Shown: positions 33,711-43,992, numbered from the stretch's first letter. The stretch: DNA of 64,000 bases from Limnohabitans sp. MMS-10A-192 (GCF_003063335.1 NZ_NERX01000004.1:124001-188000), one strand, 5' to 3'. Notes: generated by a model from the sequence alone, not told the origin. Made by a program: numbers and translations.

Positions 33711-34526
33711 ATGCAAACACCCCACAACCTTTTCAAACAAGCCCTGAAAGACAAGCGCCCCCAGATCGGCCTGTGGATGGGGCTGGCCAGTGCCTACACT
33801 GCCGAAATCTGCGCCCTGGCCGGATTCGACTGGCTCGTCATCGACGGTGAACATGCCCCCAACGACCTGCGCAGCATCCAGGCGCAACTTCAAACGCTGG
33901 CCGCATACCCCGGCAGCCATGCGGTGTGCCGCGTGCCCGTGGGTGAGACGGCGCTCATCAAACAATACCTGGACCTCGGCGCGCAAAACATCCTGGTGCC
34001 CATGGTCGACACGGCCGAGCAGGCCGCGCAGCTGGTGCAAGCCATGCGTTACCCCCAGGACGATGGCCAAGGCGGCGTGCGCGGCATGGCCGGGGCTCGG
34101 GCTTCGCGCTGGGGCCACTACACCGACTACTTCAAGCGCGCCAACGAAGAAGTTTGCTTGCTGGTACAGGTTGAGTCGCGTGAGGCGCTGAAGAACCTCG
34201 ACGCGATCGTCGCCACGCCCGGTGTGGACGGCGTGTTCATCGGCCCGGCCGACCTTTCGGCCAGCATGGGCCATGTGGGTAACGCGGCCCACCCCGATGT
34301 GCAGGCGGCGATTGCCGATGCGATTGCCCGCATCCTCAAGGCTGGCAAGGCGCCCGGCATCCTCACGCCCGACCGGCAATTGGCTGCGCAGTACCTGCAG
34401 CTGGGTGCGGTGTTCGTGGCCGTGGGCCTCGATACGCAAATCCTGATGCGCCAGACTGCCGATCTGGCGGCGCATTTCAAATCGGCCATTACCGCTGTGG
34501 CGCCCACCCGAGGTGCGACCTATTGA
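33711..34526 (+). CDS. hpaI: 4-hydroxy-2-oxoheptanedioate aldolase
   Basis: Class II, metal-dependent pyruvate aldolase (HpcH/HpaI family) releasing pyruvate and succinic semialdehyde as the last pathway step. In 271 residues: GLWMGLASAYTAEICALAGFDWLVIDGEHAPND, catalytic-loop VPVGETALIKQYLDLGAQNILVPMVDT, GMAGARASRWG and GVDGVFIGPADLSASMG. It starts 15 bp after hpaH. Confidence 0.95.
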   Translation: MQTPHNLFKQALKDKRPQIGLWMGLASAYTAEICALAGFDWLVIDGEHAPNDLRSIQAQLQTLAAYPGSHAVCRVPVGETALIKQYLDLGAQNILVPMVDTAEQAAQLVQAMRYPQDDGQGGVRGMAGARASRWGHYTDYFKRANEEVCLLVQVESREALKNLDAIVATPGVDGVFIGPADLSASMGHVGNAAHPDVQAAIADAIARILKAGKAPGILTPDRQLAAQYLQLGAVFVAVGLDTQILMRQTADLAAHFKSAITAVAPTRGATY

Positions 34527-34576
34527 TGGGGATCTGAGCCCAACAAACCTGAGCCGGATCAATCGCAACTGTTGGC

Positions 34577-34745
34577 CATGCCGGACTCGATCCGGCATCC
34601 AGTGCAGGCGCAGTGACACATGGACCCCGGATCAAGTCCGGGGTGACAAAGCCAAAGCACAAGTCCGGGGTGACAAAGCTAAAGCCACAGCAAAAGCAAA
34701 AGTACAAGTCCAGGGTGATGAAGGCAAAGCTCAAATTCTGGCGAC
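34577..34745. repeat. Dispersed palindromic repeat cluster 7 with tandem half-copies
   Basis: Full copies at about 34577-34602 and 34620-34650, then degenerate half-units (AAGTCCGGGGTGACAAAGC(C/T)AAAG) repeated to about 34745, drifting towards CAAAAGCAAAAGT. The 244-bp gap 34527-34770 holds nothing else. The frame stays open through it into the downstream aldolase-like gene. Confidence 0.85.
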
Positions 34746-34770
34746 GTTCAAAAACACAAGGAGATCCGAC

Positions 34771-35559
34771 ATGTTCCCCACACCCCAAGCGGTGGTGCCT
34801 TCACTGCAAGCGCAAGTACATCCCGACGAGTGGCAGGCACGTTTGCAGCTGGCCGCCTGCTACCGCGTGTTTGCCATGCTCGGCTGGACCGAGATGATCT
34901 ACAACCACATCACCCTGCGCCTGCCCGACAGCGTGACCGGTGGCGAAAAGCATTTCCTCATCAACCCCTTTGGCTTGCATTACAGCGAGGTCACGGCCAG
35001 CAACCTGGTCAAGATCAACATGCAAGGCGAGGTGTTGGACGGCTCGCCCTACAAGGTGAACCCGGCGGGTTTCGTGGTGCATGCAACGCTGCACGGCGGC
35101 ATCGAGAGTGCGCACTGCGTGATGCACACCCACACCACGGCAGGCGTGGCGGTCGCTTGCCTGCAAGGCGGCCTCTCGCAAAGCAATTTTTATTCGGCTC
35201 AACTGCACGACATGGTGGCCTACCATGACTTTGAGGGCATCACCATCCATGCTGACGAAGCGCCGCGTGTGCTGCAAAGCATTGGCAACAAGCCCGCCGT
35301 GATCTTGCGCAACCACGGCTTGCTCTCCTGGGGCCAGACCTTGCCGCAGACCTTTGCCGTTTTGTGGACGCTGCAACGCGCCTGCGAGATCCAGCTGGCC
35401 ACGCAAAGCATGGGCCAACCGATCCCGGTGCCCGAATCGATTGCCGCCAAGTGCACACGCGATGCCTTGCAGTTCAACCCGAACCACGGTGCAGGGCAAG
35501 ACGTTTTTGAAGCCTTGGTGCGCCAGATGGACCGCACGGACAGCGGGTGGCGCGCATGA
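34771..35559 (+). CDS. Class II aldolase/adducin-family protein
   Basis: A 262-residue protein of the fuculose-1-phosphate aldolase/adducin fold. Start at ATG 34771 is supported by AAGGAG seven bases upstream. Metal-binding histidines appear in the pattern HTHTTAG (about 115-121) and a later RNHGLLSWG. The substrate is not evident; adducin-like members without a sugar-phosphate partner are common in Burkholderiales. The stop overlaps the start of the PanE-like gene (ATGA), so the pair is coupled. Confidence 0.9.
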   Translation: MFPTPQAVVPSLQAQVHPDEWQARLQLAACYRVFAMLGWTEMIYNHITLRLPDSVTGGEKHFLINPFGLHYSEVTASNLVKINMQGEVLDGSPYKVNPAGFVVHATLHGGIESAHCVMHTHTTAGVAVACLQGGLSQSNFYSAQLHDMVAYHDFEGITIHADEAPRVLQSIGNKPAVILRNHGLLSWGQTLPQTFAVLWTLQRACEIQLATQSMGQPIPVPESIAAKCTRDALQFNPNHGAGQDVFEALVRQMDRTDSGWRA

Positions 35560-36557
35560 GCGAGGTCCAGTTCAAGAAAGTGGCCATCGTCGGCGCAGGC
35601 GCCATTGGTGGCTGGATGGGTGTGCACTTGGCCCAAGCGGGTGCGCAGGTCAGCGTGCTGGCGCGTGTGGATACTTTGCAAGCCTTGCAAAAGAGCGGCT
35701 TGCAAATGCACCAAGGCGGTACGCTGCACAGCGTGCCCGTGAGCGCGTCCAACGACGCGGCCACCCTTGGGGTACAGGACTTGGTGGTCATCTCGGTCAA
35801 GGCCCCGGCATTGGCCTCGGTGGCCGCGCAGGTGGGGCCGCTGATCGGCCCCAACACCGTGGTGCTCACAGCCATGAACGGTGTGCCTTGGTGGTTTTTG
35901 CAGGGCTTTGGCGGGCCGGTCGCAGGCCGCTCGCTCAGCTCGGTGGACCCCGAGGGCGCGATAGCCCAAGCCTTGCCTGCCCAGCACATCATCGGCTGCG
36001 TGGTGCATGCGAGCTGCTCGGTCGATGCACCCGGCGTGATCCGCCACCACTTCGGCGATGGACTGATCGTGGGCGAACCTTCGGGCGAGAGCTCGCCTCG
36101 CGTGCAAGCCTTGCACGCCTTGCTGCAACAAGCGGGCTTCAACGCCACGCTGTCGCCGCAGATTCAAAAAGACATTTGGTACAAGCTCTGGGGCAACATG
36201 ACCGTCAACCCGGTCAGCGCCATCACCGGGGCCACCACCGACCGCATCCTCGACGACGAGCTGGTGCGCGGCTTCATCTCGAACGTGATGCTGGAGGCCA
36301 AAGCCATTGGCGAGCGCATCGGCATCCCGATTGCGCAAGAGCCCGAAGACCGCCACGCGATGACCCGCAAGTTGGGGGCGTTCAAGACCTCCATGCTGCA
36401 AGATGTGCAAGCGGGCAAGCCGGTGGAGCTGGACGCCTTGGTCAGCGCGGTGCGCGAGCTGGGCCAGCTCACGCAGGTGGCCACGCCCTTCACCGATGCG
36501 CTTCTGGGTTTGAGTCGCCTGCATGCCAGTGGGCTGGGCTTGTACCCCGCACAATGA
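35556..36557 (+). CDS. 2-dehydropantoate 2-reductase family protein
   Basis: NAD(P)H-dependent ketopantoate-reductase-like protein, 333 residues, with the nucleotide motif VAIVGAGAIGG near the start, NGVPWW, a helical C-domain with KDIWYKLWGNMTVNPVSAITG (catalytic Lys region) and EAKAIGERIG. It may be the pantothenate enzyme PanE, but coupling to an aldolase-like gene and a location beside a catabolic cluster suggest it could be a paralogue acting on another 2-oxo acid. Confidence 0.85.
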   Translation: MSEVQFKKVAIVGAGAIGGWMGVHLAQAGAQVSVLARVDTLQALQKSGLQMHQGGTLHSVPVSASNDAATLGVQDLVVISVKAPALASVAAQVGPLIGPNTVVLTAMNGVPWWFLQGFGGPVAGRSLSSVDPEGAIAQALPAQHIIGCVVHASCSVDAPGVIRHHFGDGLIVGEPSGESSPRVQALHALLQQAGFNATLSPQIQKDIWYKLWGNMTVNPVSAITGATTDRILDDELVRGFISNVMLEAKAIGERIGIPIAQEPEDRHAMTRKLGAFKTSMLQDVQAGKPVELDALVSAVRELGQLTQVATPFTDALLGLSRLHASGLGLYPAQ

Positions 36558-36561
36558 AACC

Positions 36562-37467
36562 ATGACGACCGCACGCAAAGCCCTGACGGGCACCGCTTTT
36601 GCCACACTGCTCTTGATCGCCTTCATGATGGGGGCCAACCATGTGGCGGCCCGTTTGGCCTTCAACAACGGCGTGGATGTGGTCACCGCCGTCAGCGCGC
36701 GCAGCTTCGTCACGGCCTTGGTGGTGGGTTTTGTGCTCTGGCAACAAAAGGTGTCCTTGGCCACCACGCTGCGGCAAAAGAAATTTCTGTTGACCATCGG
36801 CGCCCTGATCGCGGTGCAAAGCGTGTGTCTGTATTCGTCGGTGGCCCGCTTGCCGGTGGCGCTGGCTTTGCTGGCCTTCAACACCTACCCGCTGACCACC
36901 GCTTTTTGGGCCCGTGTTTTGTATGGCCACAAGGCTGAGCGTGCTGTGCTCATGGCCATGCCCTTGATGCTGATGGGGCTGGCGCTGGCGCTCGATGTGT
37001 TCGGCGCCGCATCGGGTTTGGGGGCGGCAGCGCATTGGAGCCAGATCGGGGTGGGCATCGCTTTTGCCTTGGCGGCTTCGGCCACCTTTGGTTTGGCCAT
37101 GGTGCTGATGGAGCACGAGGCGGGCGGCCTGGACGGTCGGCTGCGCACCTTCTCGACCATGGGCCTGGTCGCCATTTTTTCGATCACCGCCGCCATGTCG
37201 CAAGGCGGCTTTCACCTGCCCACAGCCCAGCCCGGCTGGTGGGGTTTGGGCATGTTGTGCTTCTTGTACGGCACGGCCTTCACCATCATGTTTATGGTTC
37301 TGCCCAAGCTGGGCGTGGTGGGCAACTCGGCCATCATGAATGTGGAGCCCGTGTTTGCACTGGTGCTGGCTTGGGCCTTGCTGGGTCAGTCGATCGCGCC
37401 CATGCAGCTGGTGGGCGCTTTGGTGGTGGTGTCCACCGTCATGTGGCTGGGCTTGCGCAAACGCTGA
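36562..37467 (+). CDS. EamA/DMT-family transporter
   Basis: A 301-residue drug/metabolite transporter with ten predicted membrane helices in two EamA repeats. Notable segments are MMGANHVAARLAFNNGVDV, PVALALLAFNTYPLTTAFWARVLYG and the second-repeat counterpart MNVEPVFALVLAWALLGQSI. It starts four bases after the PanE-like stop, so it is co-transcribed. Cargo unknown. Confidence 0.9.
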   Translation: MTTARKALTGTAFATLLLIAFMMGANHVAARLAFNNGVDVVTAVSARSFVTALVVGFVLWQQKVSLATTLRQKKFLLTIGALIAVQSVCLYSSVARLPVALALLAFNTYPLTTAFWARVLYGHKAERAVLMAMPLMLMGLALALDVFGAASGLGAAAHWSQIGVGIAFALAASATFGLAMVLMEHEAGGLDGRLRTFSTMGLVAIFSITAAMSQGGFHLPTAQPGWWGLGMLCFLYGTAFTIMFMVLPKLGVVGNSAIMNVEPVFALVLAWALLGQSIAPMQLVGALVVVSTVMWLGLRKR

Positions 37468-37476
37468 GCAGTGTTC

Positions 37477-37562
37477 ATGGATCCCGGGTCAAGCCCGGGA
37501 TGACAAGGTTGGATCGCCCGTGAGCGCGCAAGCTGTCACCCCGGACTGGATCCAGGGTCCGT
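37477..37562. repeat. Dispersed palindromic repeat cluster 8
   Basis: Direct copy at 37477-37506 (core GATCCCGGGTCAAGCCCGGG) and inverted copy at 37534-37562, between the convergent DMT transporter and rsmI genes. It may serve as a bidirectional terminator. Confidence 0.85.
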
Positions 37563-37582
37563 GTGCGTGATCCCCAACCGGT

Positions 37583-38494
37583 TTATTTCTTCAACGCCAA
37601 AGCCTGCTCGTACAGCGCGTTCTTCGACTCACCCGTGATCTCGGCCGTCAGCTTGACGGCGGTTTTCAAAGGCAGTTCGGGCAGCAGCAATTGCAGCACC
37701 CGCAAGCCTTCGCCGCTGGTCTGGGTGACCGGTGCGTCGTGCACCACCAAGGCAAACTCACCGCGCTGGCGGTCCGGTTTTTCAGCCAACCAGGCCGCAA
37801 AGTCTTGCGCCACCACGGTCTCAATCTGCTCGAACTGCTTGGTCAGCTCCCGTCCCACGGTGATGCGCCGCTCGCCCAACACCGCCAGCGCCTGGGCCAG
37901 CGCCTCGATGCGGTGCGGGGCTTCGAGCAGCACCACAGCGCGGGTTTCTTGCGCCAAGGCTTGTACGGCGTGTTGGCGTTCTCCCGCTTTGCTGGGCAAA
38001 AAGCCGGTGAAGACAAAACCACCGTCCCCGGTCATGCCAGAGGCACTCAGCACCGTGATCACGCTGCTGGCGCCGGGCAGGGGCAAGACGCGGTAACCGG
38101 CCTGCCGCACAGCCGCCGCCAGGCGTGCGCCCGGGTCGCTGATGGCGGGGGTGCCCGCATCGCTCACATAGGCCACGCGTTCGCCCTGGGCCAGGCGCGC
38201 GATCACGGTTTGCGCGGCTTCGGCTTCGTTGTGTTGGTGCACCGCCAGCAATTGGGCGCCCGGGCGGTCAATGCCGTAGGCGCGCAACATCTGCTGGGTG
38301 TGGCGGGTGTCTTCGCAGGCGATGACGTCGACTTTTTGCAGCACGTGCAAAGCGCGCAGGCTGATGTCGGCCAGGTTGCCAATCGGGGTGGCCACGACAT
38401 ACAGTGTGCTGACCGGGTGGTTTTGCTGTCCGGCAGCGTCATTCGCGGCGGCAAGGGCTGGGGCGAACGATGCAGACAAGGGAGACGGAGTCAA
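37583..38494 (-). CDS. rsmI: 16S rRNA (cytidine-1402 2'-O)-methyltransferase
   Basis: SAM-dependent ribose methyltransferase acting on C1402 of 16S rRNA. The 303 residues show TLYVVATPIGNLADISLRAL, EDTRHTQQMLRAYGI, YVSDAGTPAISDPG and FTGFLPSKAGER, all family signatures. The start is TTG at 38494, with GAGGA six bases upstream; the next candidate is TTG at 38479. The start codon shares a base with the divergent yraN start. Confidence 0.95.
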   Translation of the reverse strand: MTPSPLSASFAPALAAANDAAGQQNHPVSTLYVVATPIGNLADISLRALHVLQKVDVIACEDTRHTQQMLRAYGIDRPGAQLLAVHQHNEAEAAQTVIARLAQGERVAYVSDAGTPAISDPGARLAAAVRQAGYRVLPLPGASSVITVLSASGMTGDGGFVFTGFLPSKAGERQHAVQALAQETRAVVLLEAPHRIEALAQALAVLGERRITVGRELTKQFEQIETVVAQDFAAWLAEKPDRQRGEFALVVHDAPVTQTSGEGLRVLQLLLPELPLKTAVKLTAEITGESKNALYEQALALKK

Positions 38495-38883
38495 TGCAAT
38501 TCCTCAAAAAAGACGGTAGCGGCAGCGCCACGACCAAGGCCCGGGGTGATGCGGGCGAAGACGAGGCGCTGGCCTATTTGCAAGAGCGCGGTTTGCGCTT
38601 GCTGCAGCGCAATTATCGGACGCCCGGGCGTGGCGGCGGCGAAATCGACCTGATCATGCAAACGCCCGACGGCACGGTGGTGTTTGTGGAGGTGCGAAAA
38701 CGCAGCCGCAGCGACTTTGGCGGCGCAGCGGCCAGTGTGAGTTTCCAAAAGCAAAGGCGCATCGTGTTTGCGGCAAACCACTACCTGCTGCGTTGGCGGC
38801 GTTTGCCGCCGACCCGCTTTGATGTGGTCACGATTGAGGCACAAGGACCTCAGTGGTTGCCAGCAGCCTTTGATGCGGCTTGA
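38494..38883 (+). CDS. yraN: YraN (UPF0102) endonuclease-like protein
   Basis: A 129-residue restriction-endonuclease-fold protein of unknown cellular role. The core is intact: GEDEALAYLQERGLRLLQRNYR, GEIDLIM (Asp), VVFVEVRKRSR (Glu and Lys). A start at ATG 38494 has AGGGAG nine bases upstream. The block rsmI/yraN-diaA-dolP matches the enterobacterial yraLMNOP order without lpoA. Confidence 0.93.
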   Translation: MQFLKKDGSGSATTKARGDAGEDEALAYLQERGLRLLQRNYRTPGRGGGEIDLIMQTPDGTVVFVEVRKRSRSDFGGAAASVSFQKQRRIVFAANHYLLRWRRLPPTRFDVVTIEAQGPQWLPAAFDAA

Positions 38884-38959
38884 AGGACGTACGGCAAGAC
38901 ACCAAAAATCATGGGAAATGCCCCGGTGAAGTGTGGAGGGGCGGTTATCATCCCCAGCC

Positions 38960-39544
38960 ATGTTAGACCTGCGCATTCAACAGCATTTCATCGACAGTGC
39001 CGACCTGCACTACCAAGTGGCCGAGGCTTTGGCCAAGCCGGTGGATGCGGCCGTCCAGGCGGTGCTCGCTTGCGTGACCGGTGGTGGCAAAGTTTTGACG
39101 GCGGGCATGGGTGCCTCGTCGGCCATGGCCCAGTATCTGGCCTTGTTGTTGGTGGGGGGCTTTGAGCGCGGTCGGCCTGGCCTGGCCGCCCTGGCGCTGG
39201 CCTCGGACGGCCTGATGGCTTCGGCCTGGCCAGATGGTCGGGCTTTGGCGCTTCAGGTGCGTGCTTTGGGACAGACCGGTGATGTGCTGGTCTTGATCAG
39301 TGCCGACGGTGAGGAGCATGCTTTGGTCGAAGCCGTGCAAGCGGCCCATGAGCGTGAGATGACTGTGCTGGCCTTGACGGGCCACAACGGCGGTCTTTTG
39401 GGGCGCCAGCTGCGCGAGACCGATGTGCATGTCTGCGTGCCTCATGAGCGTGTGGCGCGAATTCGCGAAGTGCAGCACCTGGTGCTGCACTGTTTGTGTG
39501 ATGGAATAGACACCCAGTTGTTGGGTGAACAGGAGCCTGTTTAA
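38960..39544 (+). CDS. diaA: SIS-domain protein, DiaA/GmhA-like
   Basis: A 194-residue sugar-isomerase-fold protein (MLDLRIQQHFIDSADLHYQVAEAL). DiaA stimulates DnaA assembly at the origin in E. coli; GmhA is the heptose isomerase. Position between yraN and dolP favours DiaA. SIS features are GGGKVLTAGMGASSAMAQYLA, LISADGEEHALVEAVQAA and VHVCVPHERVARIREVQHLVLH. A GmhA-type catalytic set is not evident, which also favours DiaA. Confidence 0.88.
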   Translation: MLDLRIQQHFIDSADLHYQVAEALAKPVDAAVQAVLACVTGGGKVLTAGMGASSAMAQYLALLLVGGFERGRPGLAALALASDGLMASAWPDGRALALQVRALGQTGDVLVLISADGEEHALVEAVQAAHEREMTVLALTGHNGGLLGRQLRETDVHVCVPHERVARIREVQHLVLHCLCDGIDTQLLGEQEPV

Positions 39545-40171
39545 ATGAAACGCAATCTTCAATCCTTGGTTTTGACGAGCACTTTGGCTGCATTGGCCCT
39601 GTCGGGTTTGTCGGCTTGTGCGCCCTTGCTTTTGGGTGGCGCAGTCATGACGGGGGTGGTGGCGACCGATCGCCGCACCACGGGCTCGCAAGTGGAAGAT
39701 GAAGGCATCGAGATCAAAGTGGGCAGCGCCATCCGTCAAGAGCTGGGCGACAGCGTTCACCTGAACGTGACCAGCTACAACAAGCAGGCCTTGTTGACCG
39801 GTGAAGTGCGCACGCAAGCACTGAAAGAGCGTGCAGAGAAGCTGGCTCAAAGCCAGGAGAATGTGCGCACCGTGGTCAATGATTTGGCCGTGACCTTGCC
39901 TAGCAGCCTGAGCCAACGCTCCAAGGACACGGTCATCACCGGTCAGGTCAAGGCAGGCTTTCTGGACGCCAAAGACCTGCAGGTCAACGCCATCAAAGTG
40001 GTGACAGAGCGCGGCATCGTCTACCTGATGGGCCGCGTGACCCCTCGTGAAGCCAAACGTGCAACCGATATCGCCCGCAGCGTCGGCGGTGTGTCCAAGG
40101 TGGTGCGCGTGTTTGAAGAAATCTCTGAAGCTGAATTGCAGCGGCTGAGCCAACCGCCCATGTCCAAGTGA
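39545..40171 (+). CDS. dolP: BON-domain lipoprotein, DolP-like
   Basis: Outer-membrane lipoprotein of 208 residues. The signal peptide ends in the lipobox LSAC (Cys25). Two BON domains follow (about 50-115 and 125-190), with ELGDSVHLNVTSYNKQALLTGEV and GIVYLMGRVTPREA. In E. coli DolP supports outer-membrane integrity and BAM function. Its ATG directly abuts the diaA stop, so it is in one operon with yraN-diaA. A strong terminator follows. Confidence 0.93.
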   Translation: MKRNLQSLVLTSTLAALALSGLSACAPLLLGGAVMTGVVATDRRTTGSQVEDEGIEIKVGSAIRQELGDSVHLNVTSYNKQALLTGEVRTQALKERAEKLAQSQENVRTVVNDLAVTLPSSLSQRSKDTVITGQVKAGFLDAKDLQVNAIKVVTERGIVYLMGRVTPREAKRATDIARSVGGVSKVVRVFEEISEAELQRLSQPPMSK

Positions 40172-40190
40172 GATTGCTCAGCGCCAGATG

Positions 40191-40217
40191 AAAAAAGCGG
40201 CCGTGGCCGCTTTTTTT
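40191..40217. terminator. Bidirectional intrinsic terminator after dolP
   Basis: Perfect stem GCGGCC-GT-GGCCGC flanked by A6 on the left and T7 on the right, so it works in both directions. It sits between convergent dolP and the dehydrogenase at 40231. Confidence 0.92.
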
Positions 40218-40230
40218 ATGCCCAAAACGC

Positions 40231-41136
40231 TCAGCGCAGACGGCGGATCAGGCTGGAGGTGTCCCAGCGGCCGCCGCCCATTTTCTGCACATCGGCATAG
40301 AACTGGTCGACCAGCGCGGTCACTGGCAGACGGGCGCCGTTGCGTTTGGCTTCATCCAGCACCAGGCCCAGGTCTTTGCGCATCCAGTCCACGGCAAAGC
40401 CAAAATCAAATTTGTCATCGGCCATGGTCTTGCCGCGGTTGTCCATTTGCCAGCTTTGCGCGGCACCTTTGCCGATGACGTCCAGCACTTGGTGCATGTC
40501 CAGGCCAGCGGCTTGACCAAAGGCCACGGCTTCGGACAAGCCCTGCACCAGACCGGCGATACAGATCTGGTTGACCATCTTGGCCAGCTGGCCAGCGCCC
40601 GATTCGCCCAGCAGGGTGAAGGCACGCGAGAAAGCCATGGCGGCAGGGCGCACGTTGTCGAATGCTGCTTGATCGCCACCGCACATGACCGTGAGCACGC
40701 CGTTTTGCGCGCCGCCCTGGCCGCCCGACACGGGCGCATCCACAAAGTGCAGGCCCAGCTTTTGGGCTTCGCCGTACAGCTCGCGGGCCACTTCGGCCGA
40801 GGCGGTGGTGTGGTCCACAAAGATGGCGCCGGGCTTCATGCCAGCGAATGCGCCGTCTGGCCCTAAGACCACGCTGCGCAGGTCGGCGTCGTTGCCCACG
40901 CAGGCGAACACGATGTCGGCATTGGCAACGGCTTCGCGCGGGGTGGGGGCGCTGGCGTTGCCAGGGCACTCGGCCAGCCAAGCGGCGGCTTTGGCGGCGC
41001 TGCGGTTGTAGACGGTGACGTGGTGACCGGCACGGGCCAGGTGCCCGGCCATGGGGTAACCCATCACGCCCAGGCCCAAAAAGGCCACTTGGCGGGCGGG
41101 TGTCGGTTCGTAGGTCTTGTTGGCGATTTGGCTCAT
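40231..41136 (-). CDS. Beta-hydroxyacid dehydrogenase (HIBADH/tartronate semialdehyde reductase family)
   Basis: NAD(P)-dependent oxidoreductase, 301 residues from ATG 41136. Visible motifs are VAFLGLGVMGYPMAGHLARAGH (cofactor site), FVDHTTASAEVAREL, the substrate-binding DAPVSGGQGGAQNG, and catalytic Lys in GQLAKMVNQICIAG. Members act on 3-hydroxyisobutyrate, tartronate semialdehyde or succinic semialdehyde. Given the Hpa pathway, a succinic semialdehyde reductase role is possible but unproven. Confidence 0.9.
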   Translation of the reverse strand: MSQIANKTYEPTPARQVAFLGLGVMGYPMAGHLARAGHHVTVYNRSAAKAAAWLAECPGNASAPTPREAVANADIVFACVGNDADLRSVVLGPDGAFAGMKPGAIFVDHTTASAEVARELYGEAQKLGLHFVDAPVSGGQGGAQNGVLTVMCGGDQAAFDNVRPAAMAFSRAFTLLGESGAGQLAKMVNQICIAGLVQGLSEAVAFGQAAGLDMHQVLDVIGKGAAQSWQMDNRGKTMADDKFDFGFAVDWMRKDLGLVLDEAKRNGARLPVTALVDQFYADVQKMGGGRWDTSSLIRRLR

Positions 41137-41245
41137 GGATGTGTCTCGAGGGTGAAAAAGATAGGCCGCTAATTTAGCAGTCCCGCGCCCAACCCCGCAG
41201 CGTGTCTGTGTATTGGGCGACATGGCGTTTGGTACCCTTGGGGCC

Positions 41246-41929
41246 ATGAACGCTTCGATTGCAGACAATTTGGCGCAAGTGCATGCGCAGATGCAGGCCG
41301 CTTGCCTGGCCGCAGGGCGCCCCGAGGCCAGCGTGCGCTTGCTGGCCGTCTCCAAAACTTGGGGGCCCGATGCGGTGCGCCAGGCCCATGCCGCCGGGCA
41401 AACCGTCTTTGGCGAAAACTACATCCAGGAAGCGGTGGACAAGATCACCGCTTTGCGCGATTTGCCCCTGGAGTGGCATTGCATCGGACCCATCCAGAGC
41501 AACAAGTCCCGCCTGGTGGCCGAGCACTTTGACTGGGTGCACAGCATCGACCGCCTGAAGATCGCCCAGCGCCTGTCGGAGCAGCGGCCGGCCAGCTTGC
41601 CGCCTTTGCAGGTCTGCATCCAGGTCAATGTCGACGGCGGCGAGACCAAATCGGGCGTGACCCCAGAGGATTTGCCCGAGCTGGCCCAAGCCGTCGTTGC
41701 TTTGCCGAACGTGCAACTGCGTGGGTTGATGACCATTCCCGAGCCAGCCGAGTCGCCAGAAGCCGCCCGTGCGGTGCATCGGCAGGCCCGGCAGTTGCTC
41801 GAAGCCCTGAAGGGGCAGGGGCTAGAGCTGGACACCTTGTCCATGGGCATGTCGGCCGACATGGAGGCCGCCATTTTGGAGGGCAGCACCATGGTGCGTG
41901 TGGGCACGGCCATTTTTGGCAAGCGCTGA
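41246..41929 (+). CDS. yggS: YggS-family PLP homeostasis protein
   Basis: PLP-binding protein (227 residues) that buffers pyridoxal phosphate rather than acting as an enzyme. Signatures are LLAVSKTWGPDAVRQAHAAGQ (PLP Lys), FGENYIQEAVDK, EWHCIGPIQSNKSRL, CIQVNVDGGETKSG and LSMGMSADMEAAILEGSTMVRVGTAIFG. The start ATG at 41246 is divergent from the dehydrogenase start at 41136. Confidence 0.95.
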   Translation: MNASIADNLAQVHAQMQAACLAAGRPEASVRLLAVSKTWGPDAVRQAHAAGQTVFGENYIQEAVDKITALRDLPLEWHCIGPIQSNKSRLVAEHFDWVHSIDRLKIAQRLSEQRPASLPPLQVCIQVNVDGGETKSGVTPEDLPELAQAVVALPNVQLRGLMTIPEPAESPEAARAVHRQARQLLEALKGQGLELDTLSMGMSADMEAAILEGSTMVRVGTAIFGKR

Positions 41930-42056
41930 GGGGCTGAGGGGGCCGATTTCGGGCCCGATTGGCCTTGTGCGTGCCCGGATTGGCCGCTGGGCTGCTTCTG
42001 CTGGGATAATGTCGGGTTGCACAGCCCTGATCTGGTTTTCAGGTCAGCGGTTTTGA

Positions 42057-42078
42057 GCTTGCCCTCCCAGAGGCAAGC
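42057..42078 (+). promoter_or_regulatory. 5' leader hairpin of ettA, with weak upstream promoter
   Basis: GCTTGCC and GGCAAGC (42057-42063 and 42072-42078) form a 7-bp stem in the leader, 26 bp before the ettA start. A GATAAT -10-like element lies at 42005-42010, with TTGGCC 19 bp upstream as a poor -35. Function uncertain. Confidence 0.45.
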
Positions 42079-42104
42079 CCGCGCTATTTCACTCAGGTTA
42101 CACC

Positions 42105-43766
<1,662 letters not shown>

Positions 43767-43787
43767 TCAGCTGCTTCGCACAAAACC

Positions 43788-43807
43788 AGGGGCCCTTCGG
43801 GGCCCCT
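43788..43807 (+). terminator. Hairpin terminator after ettA
   Basis: Perfect 8-bp stem AGGGGCCC, TTCG tetraloop, GGGCCCCT, beginning 22 bp after the ettA stop. The T-tract is short, so termination strength is uncertain. Confidence 0.7.
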
Positions 43808-43852
43808 TGTCGTTGGGGCCCTTGATCATCAAGAATCGCGGCACATCCAGCC

Positions 43853-43953
43853 TGTCACCCCGAAGACCCGGGGGCCATGCCCGTGCACGGTACTTGTGGA
43901 ATGCTTGTGGTGGCGGTGTGGCAGATGGATCCCGGATCAAGTCCGGGATGACG
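43853..43953. repeat. Dispersed palindromic repeat cluster 9
   Basis: A degenerate inverted copy at 43853-43879 (GAAGA loop) and a direct copy at 43925-43952 (core GATCCCGGATCAAGTCCGGG), between convergent ettA and the hypothetical gene. Confidence 0.8.
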
Positions 43954-43992
43954 AGTGACTGTCCGGGATGGCTGGCCAAAGGCGGAGGGCGC

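Noticed and set aside
32382..34619. 745-codon open frame antisense to hpaF-hpaH-hpaI
   Set aside because: Low-complexity His/Gln/Val composition typical of antisense frames in GC-rich genomes; spans three well-defined sense genes.
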